From the NCBI RefSeq assembly GCF_008000995.1, contig NZ_CP042828.1, positions 3,524,882-3,588,881 on the forward strand: DNA of 64,000 nt. Direction: 5' to 3'. Numbering within the stretch: the stretch's first letter is position 1; every line of letters begins with the position of its first letter. Both the position numbers and the translations under genes were made by a program. The notes under the pieces are model-generated. The model did not search any database. It had not been told where the DNA came from and worked only from the letters and a program-made list of their open reading frames with translations. Positions 1 to 7,062 of this stretch are shown here, one piece after another. This stretch comes from Ruania zhangjianzhongii (GTDB lineage: Bacteria > Actinomycetota > Actinomycetes > Actinomycetales > Beutenbergiaceae).

Positions 1-983
1 ATCTCGTCCAGCACCTGCTGCGCGAACGGCATCGAAGCACCGGTCTGCGCCATGATCGACTGGAACCGGGTGAGCGAGGGCACGATCCGGAAGCCCGCGA
101 CGGCGAACAGCGCCACTGCGCTCAATGCACCCGCGGTCTCGTTCTGCAGGTAGCCGACCACGGCACCGAGTGCGAGGCCGCCGACCAACCCGGCCTCGAG
201 CACATACCGCGGGATCACGCCGAGGAAGGACATGTTCGCGCGGGCGCGGGAGGAGAGCAGGCGTTCGGCGCGGACCACCTCGGCCACCTCGGGGCCCTTG
301 TCCCGCAGGGTGATCTCTTTCAGCGAGTGCACCATCTCGCTGACCAGGCGCACGGAGCGGGTGGAGTGCTCCCGGTTGGTGCGTCCGGCGTGCACCGCTT
401 TGCGCAGCACCCACAGGTACAGCACAGCGCCGATCAGTCCGAAGTAGACGATCGCGACGGCCGCGATCAGTGGTTCGGCCACGATCAGCACTGCGAGCAC
501 GGCCACGAAGGTGAAGACCTCCCCGGAGAGCATCGCCGAGGGGATCAGCACCCCGGTGACAGTGGTGGCGACGCCGACGTCGGTGGAGCGGACCAGATCG
601 GTGGAGTTGCGGCCGAGGCGGTCGGTCCACGGGGAGCGGAAGAAGGCATCCAGCAGCTGCACGCCGAGCTCCTGCTCGAAGGTGGCGAACCGGCGGGTGG
701 CCAGCCACTGCAGACCGATCGCCAGCACACTCTTGGCCACGATCAGCGCGCCGACACCGGCGAGCAGGTAGGGCACCTGGTCGGCGGCGATCTCGCCGAT
801 CACCGGCAGGTTCAGCGGTTGGCCGGAGAGCAGCGGGGACAGGGTGAGGGCGAGCAGGCCGAGGGCAGCCACGTCCAGGATCGCCAGGGCGCCGGAGGCG
901 ATCGCGAACGCGACGATGAACCGGCTGGAGCCGCCGGGCAGCACGCCGAGCAGGGCGCGCATCATCCGCCACAGCGCACCCAT
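1..983 (-). CDS. ABC exporter transmembrane domain (partial, polysaccharide/lipid flippase type)
   Basis: The gene runs off the left edge; 327 codons are visible. They give a six-helix ABC exporter membrane domain, with hydrophobic stretches near residues 15-40, 60-80, 130-170 and 245-275 and the usual cytosolic helices between them. The ATP-binding domain would lie beyond the edge. The start is set by a strong GGAGG eight bases before ATG. It follows a glycan-biosynthesis operon on the same strand, so a lipid-linked oligosaccharide flippase of PglK type is the likely role. The substrate is inferred from context only; a drug or peptide exporter is possible. Confidence 0.75.
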   Translation of the reverse strand, partial: MGALWRMMRALLGVLPGGSSRFIVAFAIASGALAILDVAALGLLALTLSPLLSGQPLNLPVIGEIAADQVPYLLAGVGALIVAKSVLAIGLQWLATRRFATFEQELGVQLLDAFFRSPWTDRLGRNSTDLVRSTDVGVATTVTGVLIPSAMLSGEVFTFVAVLAVLIVAEPLIAAVAIVYFGLIGAVLYLWVLRKAVHAGRTNREHSTRSVRLVSEMVHSLKEITLRDKGPEVAEVVRAERLLSSRARANMSFLGVIPRYVLEAGLVGGLALGAVVGYLQNETAGALSAVALFAVAGFRIVPSLTRFQSIMAQTGASMPFAQQVLDE

Positions 984-1463
984 CTGCTCACCTCCGCTTT
1001 TTCTGGCCGCCGGCCCGGTGCTGGGCGCGGCCTCGGCTAAACCCTATGTCGAGGCAGGGTGGGCGCGGGCCCAGGCGCGCCCCGGGCCGGTGAGGGGCCG
1101 TGCTGACCCACCAGCCCGTCCCACCCCGCCCAAGCTACGCCGAACCTCCAGTCCGGCAGGGTGTTTCCGGCTCGTACCCACCACAGTTGAGGTCTCGACG
1201 CGTCAGTCGGCGCCGGCGGCCGCGTTCCAGCTCGACGGCGGGCCAGAATCCTGCTGGAACGGCCTGATCGTTCCTGCAAAACCGACATTGGCCGTCCTGC
1301 AAAACTGACATTGGCGCGGAGGAGATCATGCCCGACAGTGCTGCTCGGTATACCCCGGGGCATCGTGCCCCTTACCAGGACCACCACCAACCCGCTCGGC
1401 GAGAAGCTGTGGGCGATGCCGATCGCGGCGTTGTGGCAATAGACCACCGGAGGGGTCTGTGGG
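984..1463. other. Gene-free stretch with possible insertion-sequence remnant
   Basis: This 480-base stretch separates the exporter from the glycosyltransferase operon. No open frame here has a recognisable domain. It holds the imperfect direct repeat listed at 1272-1315. A short plus-strand frame ending at about 1442 reads TRTTTNPLGEKLWAMPIA before a stop and looks like the tail of a lost gene, but I do not recognise it. The break in an otherwise coupled minus-strand locus suggests past insertion or deletion. Confidence 0.4.
1272..1315. repeat. Imperfect 21-bp direct repeat, 23-bp period
   Basis: Two copies of a 21-bp unit (1272-1292 and 1295-1315) begin TCCTGCAAAA and end GACATTGGC, differing at one base. 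Repeated short motifs of this kind are known at the ends of some insertion sequences such as IS21-like elements, but no transposase is present here, so the assignment is a guess. Confidence 0.45.
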
Positions 1464-2912
1464 TCAGCCGGTACGCGCCGCGGCCGTGATCGCCGCTGCG
1501 CTGCGGTGCCCGACCGCGGCCAGTGACCGGTGCTCGGCCACCCAGGCGGCGAGCCGGTCCCGGTCATCGTCGGTCGGCCTGGTGCGCAGCGCGGCGATCA
1601 TCGCTTCGGCCACCTCGCCGGCGTCGTAGCCAGTGGCCCGGCCGAGGGACTTCTCCGCAATCAGGTCGGCGGCCGGCCCTACCCCGGCGAAGGTCACCGG
1701 CGTGCCGCAGGCCAGAGCGGCGAACATCTTGGTCGGCATCGCGAAGTCGTAGCCGATGCCGGGCTTCAAGCTGACAACGGCGGCGCGGGCGGCGCGCTGC
1801 CAGATCGCAGACGTGGCGGCGTCCACCGGGTCGTGCAGCTCGATCGCACCGGTAGGCAAGTCCGCCGCGAGCGCGCGCAGCGCCGGCCAGGAACTGCCCT
1901 GCCCGAGGTAGACCAGCTTCGCGTCCGGGAGCTCCGCCAGCACGCGGGCCATCGCTCGGGCGAAGATCTCCGCGCCCTGCCACTCCGAGGCAGTGCCGGC
2001 GTAGAGCAGGAACGGGACGGCAGGGATCCCGGCTGCACGATCGTCTGAGTACCCGATGGACATCGGAGTACCGAACCTTCGGCCCTCAGATGCGGTTTCG
2101 GTACTCAGACGATCGTCTGCCGGTGCCGGGTGAGGTGAGTCCGGTGCCGGGTGAGGTGAGTCCGGTGCCGGGTGAGGTGAGTCCGGTGTCGCGGGCGCGC
2201 CGCGGTGAAAGATCCCGGTGTCCACCCCGTTGCCCACAGTGACCACCTCGCCGGCGCCGAGCTCACGGACCCGGTCGGTCACGCCGTCGTTCACGCTCAG
2301 TACCGCCGCCGCACCGCGCAGCGCGAACCGCTCCATCGCCCGCACCACGCGCACCACCACTGCCGGCGCGCCGGTGGAGGCGGAGGCATCGGACCACACG
2401 TCGGCGGCGTAGTACACGTACGGGATCCGGCGCAGCGCGCAGACCGCCCGCACCACGGCCCCGGTGGTCGGCGGCGGTTCGACCACCACCACGTCCGGGC
2501 GCCGGGTGCGCAGCAGCCGCCAGGCCAGCGGCACGTCGAAGCTCAGGTAGGGCAGATACCCACGCACGTACCCGGAACCGTCCCGCAGCACCGGGGCACG
2601 CCGCACCCGCGCGGGCAACCCGGGCGAAGGTGCGCCGTCTCCCCGCTCGACCCCTGGGCCAGGTGCCGTGGTGAGCACATCCACCCGTGCGCCGTCGTCG
2701 GCAAGCGCCCGCACCAACGCGGCCAGCCGGAACGAGGCGGCAGAGGGCTCAGGCAGGAAGATCCGGGAGACCAGCGTGACCCGCACGCCGCGGCCCGCCC
2801 GCGCAGCGCTCCCGCGGGAGCGTCCGGCCCGGCCATTCGGCACCCGCCCGGCCCGGTCATCCGGCACCCGCCCGGCCCAGTCCCTGCTGCCGCGGAAGCG
2901 CCCGATGCTCAT
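1464..2912 (-). CDS. Glycosyltransferase family 4
   Basis: A 482-residue GT-B glycosyltransferase likely adding a sugar to a lipid-linked surface glycan in the cytoplasm. After an Arg/Gly-rich N-terminus comes the GT4 N-domain (RVTLVSRIFLPEPSAASFR, then a DVVVVEPPP segment), and later the C-domain (FLLYAGTASEWQGAEIF, then GTPVTFAGVGPAADL). The ATG overlaps the upstream stop as ATGA, giving translational coupling. A stretch of about 65 residues between the VGNGVDTGIFH motif and the FLLYAG strand is not typical; it is encoded by a palindromic element plus a perfect tandem repeat (PDSPHPA three times), apparently inserted in a surface loop. The extended N-terminus is also repetitive, so a later start cannot be excluded. 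Confidence 0.85.
   Translation of the reverse strand: MSIGRFRGSRDWAGRVPDDRAGRVPNGRAGRSRGSAARAGRGVRVTLVSRIFLPEPSAASFRLAALVRALADDGARVDVLTTAPGPGVERGDGAPSPGLPARVRRAPVLRDGSGYVRGYLPYLSFDVPLAWRLLRTRRPDVVVVEPPPTTGAVVRAVCALRRIPYVYYAADVWSDASASTGAPAVVVRVVRAMERFALRGAAAVLSVNDGVTDRVRELGAGEVVTVGNGVDTGIFHRGAPATPDSPHPAPDSPHPAPDSPHPAPADDRLSTETASEGRRFGTPMSIGYSDDRAAGIPAVPFLLYAGTASEWQGAEIFARAMARVLAELPDAKLVYLGQGSSWPALRALAADLPTGAIELHDPVDAATSAIWQRAARAAVVSLKPGIGYDFAMPTKMFAALACGTPVTFAGVGPAADLIAEKSLGRATGYDAGEVAEAMIAALRTRPTDDDRDRLAAWVAEHRSLAAVGHRSAAAITAAARTG
2037..2116. repeat. Palindromic element inside the GT4 coding sequence
   Basis: A perfect 17-bp inverted repeat has arms ACGATCGTCTGAGTACC at 2037-2053 and its reverse complement at 2100-2116. 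The interior holds further nested inverted repeats, such as CGATG/CATCG. The element keeps the reading frame open and encodes an extra loop in the glycosyltransferase. Confidence 0.8.
2120..2182. repeat. Perfect 21-bp tandem repeat, three copies
   Basis: Three identical 21-bp units begin CCGGTGCCGGG and end TGAGGTGAGT. On the minus strand they encode tandem PDSPHPA heptapeptides in the glycosyltransferase. The 21-bp unit is a multiple of three, so copy-number change would not break the frame. Confidence 0.9.
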
Positions 2913-3898
2913 CCCAGCGAGACGCTCTGCCCGGTGGCGGCCGATTCCAGCACAGCCTCAGCCACCCGCACCGTGTTCAGGCCCTGCGCCATCGTGACGA
3001 TGTCGGTGTCCTTGCCCAGGATCGCGTCCCGGAAGTTCTCGTGCTCGGTGCGCAGCGGCTCCGGCTTGTCGATCGCGAACCGGATCATGTCCCCCTCGGA
3101 CACACCACGGAACTGAGCGACGTCGTCCCAGCGGGTGACGATCTCGCCGTTCGCGTGGAAGGTCAGGTCGGCGAGCAGCGTGTCGGCCACGAACGCCCCC
3201 TTCTCCCCGGTCACCACGGTCACCCGCTCCTTCATCGGGGAGAGCCAGTTCACCAGGTGGTTGGTCACCACCGGGCCGGTGAGGAACCCGGTGATCGCCA
3301 CCAGGTCCTCGTGCTCGCGGCCGGACTTGTACGCGGTGCGGGCGGCCACCGAGGTGAACTCGCGCTGGGCCACCCAGGCGGTCAGGTCGATGTCGTGGGT
3401 GGCCAGGTCCTTGACCACGCCGACGTCGGCGATCCGGGACGGGAACGGGCCCTGGCGGCGGGTGGCGATCTGGTACACCTCGCCCAGCTCACCGGCCTCT
3501 AATCGCGTGCGCAGGGACTGCAGCGCCGGGTTGTACCGCTCGATGTGCCCGACCGCGCCGACCAGCCCGGCCGCCTCGAACGCGTCCGCGAGGCGCTGCG
3601 CACCGGCGGTGTCGGAGGCGAGCGGCTTCTCGATCAACGCATGCACCCCCGCTTCGGCCAACGCCAGCCCGGTCTCGGTGTGGAACCGGGTGGGGGCGGC
3701 GACCATCGCATAGTCGATCCCCGCACCGATCAGGGCCTGCACATCCGGGAGCACCTCCAGCGGGCCGGCCACCCCGTGCGGGTCCCCGGCCGGGTCGGCC
3801 ACGGCCACCAGATCCACACCCTCGAGCTGGCGCAGCACCCGGGCGTGGTGCCGGCCCATCATGCCCAGGCCGATCAGACCCGCTCTCAGGTTCGCCAT
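2909..3898 (-). CDS. Gfo/Idh/MocA-family sugar-nucleotide dehydrogenase
   Basis: 329 residues. A Rossmann motif (GLGMMGR, about residues 10-16) is followed by the EKPLA signature near residue 95 and the C-terminal Gfo/Idh sheet domain. It probably oxidises C3 of a UDP-sugar with NAD, like WlbA/WbpB, so that the neighbouring aminotransferase can act. An open frame extends further upstream, but that part lies inside the aminotransferase gene. ATG at 3898 is preferred because it sits one base after the aminotransferase stop (TGAGATG). Its own stop overlaps the GT4 start, placing it third of four coupled genes. Confidence 0.85.
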   Translation of the reverse strand: MANLRAGLIGLGMMGRHHARVLRQLEGVDLVAVADPAGDPHGVAGPLEVLPDVQALIGAGIDYAMVAAPTRFHTETGLALAEAGVHALIEKPLASDTAGAQRLADAFEAAGLVGAVGHIERYNPALQSLRTRLEAGELGEVYQIATRRQGPFPSRIADVGVVKDLATHDIDLTAWVAQREFTSVAARTAYKSGREHEDLVAITGFLTGPVVTNHLVNWLSPMKERVTVVTGEKGAFVADTLLADLTFHANGEIVTRWDDVAQFRGVSEGDMIRFAIDKPEPLRTEHENFRDAILGKDTDIVTMAQGLNTVRVAEAVLESAATGQSVSLG

Positions 3899-3899
3899 C

Positions 3900-5009
3900 T
3901 CACGCTCCTGCCTTGGCCACCGTGTTGACGGCGGTGGTGATCGTTTCCAGGTCGGCCTCACTCAGGCTGGGGTGGACCGGGAGGGAGAGCACCTCGGCCG
4001 CGGCCTGCTCGGTGACCGGTAGCTCGCCGGCCGGCGCGTACCGGGTCAGGGACTCCAGCCGGTGGTTCGGGATTGGGTAGTACACCCCGCAGCCGACGCC
4101 GCGGGCGCGCAGTGCCTCCGCGAACGCGTCCCGCTCCGCGTGGGAGGCGCCGGTGAGGCGGATCGTGTACTGGTGGTAGACGTGCGTGGCGCCCTCCCGG
4201 ACGGTGGGGGTGGCCACGCCTTCGAGGTGAGTGTCGAGGAAGGCCGCGTTCGCCTGCCGGGTGCGGGTCCAGCCGGGCAGCTTGCCGAGCTGGACCCGGC
4301 CGATAGCGGCGTGGATGTCGGTCATCCGGGCGTTGAAGCCGACGATCTCGTTCGCGTACTGGCGCTCCATCCCCTGGTTGCGCAGCAGCCGCAGCCGCCG
4401 CGCGATCTCGTCCGATTCGGCGGCGACCATGCCGCCCTCACCGGAGGTCATGTTCTTGGTGGGGTATAGGGAGAACATCGCGAAGGTGCCGAAGGCCCCG
4501 ACCGGGGTGGCTTGCCAGGTGGCGCCGTGCGCCTGGGCGGCGTCCTCGAATATCTGCAGGCCCCGTTCGGCCGCGAGCGCGGTCAGTGCGTCCATATCTG
4601 CCGGGTGCCCGTACAGGTGCACGGGCATGATCGCGCGGGTGTTGGCCGTGATCGCTGCTTCGACGCTGGCCGGGGCCAGGCAGAAAGTGTCCGGCTCGAT
4701 GTCGGCGAACACCGGGGTAGCGCCGGTCAGGGCCACCGAGTTGGCGGTGGCGGCGAAGGTGAACGAGGGCACGATCACCTCGTCCCCCGGTCCGATCCCG
4801 GCAGCGAGCAGACCCAGGTGCAGCCCGGAGGTGCCCGAGTTCACCGCCACGCAGGTCCGCCCGGCGGTGAGTGCGGTGGCGAACTCCTCCTCGAAGGCCG
4901 CAACCTGTGGGCCCTGAGCGATCATGCCGCTGGCGAGCACGGCGTCGACAGCGGCTCGTTCCTCTGCCCCGACGATCGGCTTGGCCGCAGGGATCATCGC
5001 CTGGTTCAC
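3900..5009 (-). CDS. DegT/DnrJ/EryC1 PLP-dependent sugar aminotransferase
   Basis: 369 residues with the full fold of the family. Lys185 in PTKNMTSGEGG is the expected pyridoxal-phosphate Schiff-base lysine, Asp156 in EDAAQAHGA pairs with the pyridine ring, and NSGTSGLHLGL forms the phosphate loop. It would transaminate a keto-sugar nucleotide made by the adjacent dehydrogenase, as WlbC/WbpE do. The start is GTG, overlapping the upstream acetyltransferase stop as GTGA. The exact sugar is inferred from gene order. Confidence 0.88.
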   Translation of the reverse strand: MNQAMIPAAKPIVGAEERAAVDAVLASGMIAQGPQVAAFEEEFATALTAGRTCVAVNSGTSGLHLGLLAAGIGPGDEVIVPSFTFAATANSVALTGATPVFADIEPDTFCLAPASVEAAITANTRAIMPVHLYGHPADMDALTALAAERGLQIFEDAAQAHGATWQATPVGAFGTFAMFSLYPTKNMTSGEGGMVAAESDEIARRLRLLRNQGMERQYANEIVGFNARMTDIHAAIGRVQLGKLPGWTRTRQANAAFLDTHLEGVATPTVREGATHVYHQYTIRLTGASHAERDAFAEALRARGVGCGVYYPIPNHRLESLTRYAPAGELPVTEQAAAEVLSLPVHPSLSEADLETITTAVNTVAKAGA

Positions 5010-5626
5010 CTGGTCTCCTCGTTGTTCTCGACGGCGCTGGTGTGCTCGACGGCGGTCAGTACCCCGTCATTCTCCCGGTACCGGGCATGGGTGGCCGGGC
5101 AGGCCCACTCCCCCGGGCCGTCTTCGGTCAGCGGCACCCCGGCCTTGCCCACCCAGGCGATCCGGCGGGCCGGCACCCCGGCCACCAAGGCGAAATCGGG
5201 CACATCCTTGGTGACCACGGCCCCGGCGGCCACTGTGGCCCAGGCACCGATGGTCACCGGGGCCACGCACACGGCGCGGGCGCCGACGCTGGCGCCGGTG
5301 CGCAGGGTGACCCCGACCGGTTCCCAGTCGGTGCCGGACTTGCGGGTGCCGTCCGGGTTGATCGCGCGGGGGTAGACGTCATTGGTGAGCACTGCGGCCG
5401 GGCCGATGAACACGCCGTCCTCGAGGTGGGCGGGCTCATAGACCAGTGCGTAGTTCTGCACCTTGCAGTTGTTGCCCAGCTGCACCCCGGAGCCGATGTA
5501 GGCCCCGCGGCCGATGATGCAGCCCTCGCCGAGCACAGCACTCTCCCGCACCTGAGCGAGCTGCCAGATACTGGTGCCGTCGCCGATCCGGGCAGTGGGA
5601 TCCACCTCGGCGGAATCGACGATCAT
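5006..5626 (-). CDS. Left-handed beta-helix sugar N-acetyltransferase (WlbB/WbpD type)
   Basis: 206 residues built of hexapeptide repeats (IGDGTSIW, LGEGCIIGRGAYIGSGV, IGAWATVAAGAVVTKDVP, then ALVAGVPARRI). This is the trimeric left-handed beta-helix of acetyl-CoA-dependent sugar acetyltransferases. The start is the ATG preceded by GAAGGAAG; a longer open frame lacks such a site. It is first in a coupled operon of acetyltransferase, aminotransferase, dehydrogenase and glycosyltransferase, matching the known route to 3-acetamido (or 2,3-diacetamido) sugars. The UDP-sugar 6-dehydrogenase of that route is not in the window. Confidence 0.87.
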   Translation of the reverse strand: MIVDSAEVDPTARIGDGTSIWQLAQVRESAVLGEGCIIGRGAYIGSGVQLGNNCKVQNYALVYEPAHLEDGVFIGPAAVLTNDVYPRAINPDGTRKSGTDWEPVGVTLRTGASVGARAVCVAPVTIGAWATVAAGAVVTKDVPDFALVAGVPARRIAWVGKAGVPLTEDGPGEWACPATHARYRENDGVLTAVEHTSAVENNEETR

Positions 5627-5794
5627 GGGCTTCCTTCTCGGCTGCGGCAGGGTGCCTCGGCAGTCTCCCATACCGGATACCGGGCAGCGGCGGATCTGCT
5701 CCGGACCTGCACGCGCGTCTGAGGCACCGCTGCTGCACTGAGGTAGGAAAATTGCACCTCCGTGCACCAATCGAACCTCAGCGCGTCGGTGCGC

Positions 5795-5826
5795 GGGGTG
5801 CGCGGGGCGGGGAGCGGGGCGCGGGG
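5795..5826 (+). other. G-run cluster, possible G-quadruplex
   Basis: Five runs of four G separated by loops of 5, 1, 3 and 3 bases lie in the divergent region between the sugar operon and the GT2 gene, about 50 bases before the GT2 start and on its coding strand. Confidence 0.5.
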
Positions 5827-5876
5827 AGTGGCGGGCCTGACACACGATCGCCGCCGGTGCTGGAAGAATGCTCCCC

Positions 5877-6551
5877 ATGCCGACCATCGACGACACCTGG
5901 ATCGTGGTGCCGTTGTACAACGAGGCCGCCGTGATCGCCGGCGTGGTCCGGGACCTGCACGCCACCTTCGCCCACGTGGTCTGCATCGACGACGGCTCCA
6001 CCGACGCTTCGATTCCTGCCGCCGAGGGCGCCGGCGCGCTGGTGATCCGGCACGCCACCAATTTGGGCCAAGGCGCGGCCCTGCAGACCGGCATCGACTT
6101 CGTGCTCGAGCAGACCGAGGCCCGCTACCTGGTCACCTTCGATGCCGATGGCCAGCACCAGGTCTCGGACGCCGCGGCGATGGTCACCCGCGCCCGCGAG
6201 GAAGGCCTGGCGATCGTGTTCGGCTCTCGGTTCCTGGACGAGCGCACCAAGGCCGGCTGGGCGAAGCGGATCGTGCTGAAGACCGCCGTGTGGGCCACCA
6301 ACCAGACCACCGGCCTGAAACTCACCGACGCCCACAACGGGCTGCGGGTGATCCGCCGGGACGCCGCCGCCGGGGTGATGCTGAAGCAGAACCGGATGGC
6401 CCATGCCTCCGAGATCGTGCTGCAGCTCGGACGCACCCGCCTACCGTGGGCAGAGCATCCGGTGCACGTGCTCTACACCGACTACTCCAAGAGCAAGGGC
6501 CAGTCGCTGCTGAACGCGGTGAACATCCTGGTGGACCTGGTGTTCCGATGA
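5877..6551 (+). CDS. Glycosyltransferase family 2 (DPM1-like)
   Basis: 224 residues with a GT-A fold: VVPLYNE near the N-terminus, DDGSTDAS, then the DADGQH metal-binding motif. It resembles dolichyl/polyprenyl-phosphate glycosyltransferases that charge a lipid carrier at the inner face of the membrane. Two in-frame ATGs exist. The one at 5868 abuts GGAAGA with no spacer, while 5877 has a nine-base spacer, so 5877 is chosen. DUF2304 follows 13 bases later; the GT2-DUF2304 pair is common in actinobacterial glycan loci. Confidence 0.88.
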   Translation: MPTIDDTWIVVPLYNEAAVIAGVVRDLHATFAHVVCIDDGSTDASIPAAEGAGALVIRHATNLGQGAALQTGIDFVLEQTEARYLVTFDADGQHQVSDAAAMVTRAREEGLAIVFGSRFLDERTKAGWAKRIVLKTAVWATNQTTGLKLTDAHNGLRVIRRDAAAGVMLKQNRMAHASEIVLQLGRTRLPWAEHPVHVLYTDYSKSKGQSLLNAVNILVDLVFR

Positions 6552-6564
6552 GGCGGAGGGTGCG

Positions 6565-7062
6565 ATGAACGAGGAGAAGATCTGGATCCAGCTCCTGCTG
6601 CTGCTCGGCGTCGCCGTGGTGACAGTCCTGCTGACCCGGTCCACCGCCGACGCCCGGCACCAGGCAGTGCGCCGGGTCCTGCTGGCGCTGTTCGCGCTCG
6701 CCACCGCGGCAGCGATCCTGTTCCCCACCCTCCTCGGCCGCGCCGCTGGCCTGGTCGGGGTAGGTCGCGGCGCCGACCTGGTGCTGTACCTGCTGGTGAT
6801 CGCGTTCCTGTCCTTCATCGCCACCACCTACCGGCGGATGAAGGCCACAGACCGCCAGATCACCGAGCTCACCCGCGAGCTGTCCCTCACCGAAGCCCGG
6901 CTGGAACAGGCCGGGCTGCCCACTGCGCACCAGGCCGGCGACGGCGGAACCCACCCTGGTCACGGCCACGCCCCTGCCGCTCCGCCTCAGCAGGCGCAGC
7001 CCCGGCCCGACGCAGCAGCGCAGCCGGACACTCCTCCTGACACCGAGCCCGACACGCCGTGA
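6565..7062 (+). CDS. DUF2304 small membrane protein
   Basis: 165 residues. Two or three transmembrane helices (IQLLLLLGVAVVTVLL; ALFALATAAAILFPTLL; LVLYLLVIAFLSFIA) with the VGVGRGADLVLYL signature of DUF2304 are followed by a charged helix and a Pro/Gln-rich cytosolic tail. GGAGG precedes the ATG. The family accompanies GT2 enzymes and may anchor or regulate them; its biochemical role is unknown. Its stop overlaps the next start as GTGA. Confidence 0.85.
   Translation: MNEEKIWIQLLLLLGVAVVTVLLTRSTADARHQAVRRVLLALFALATAAAILFPTLLGRAAGLVGVGRGADLVLYLLVIAFLSFIATTYRRMKATDRQITELTRELSLTEARLEQAGLPTAHQAGDGGTHPGHGHAPAAPPQQAQPRPDAAAQPDTPPDTEPDTP

Noticed and set aside
5651-5728. Inverted repeat GGTGCCTC / GAGGCACC in the divergent glycan promoter region
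   Set aside because: Arms of only 8-10 bp at a 78-base span; similar words occur elsewhere in the window, so evidence for an element is thin.
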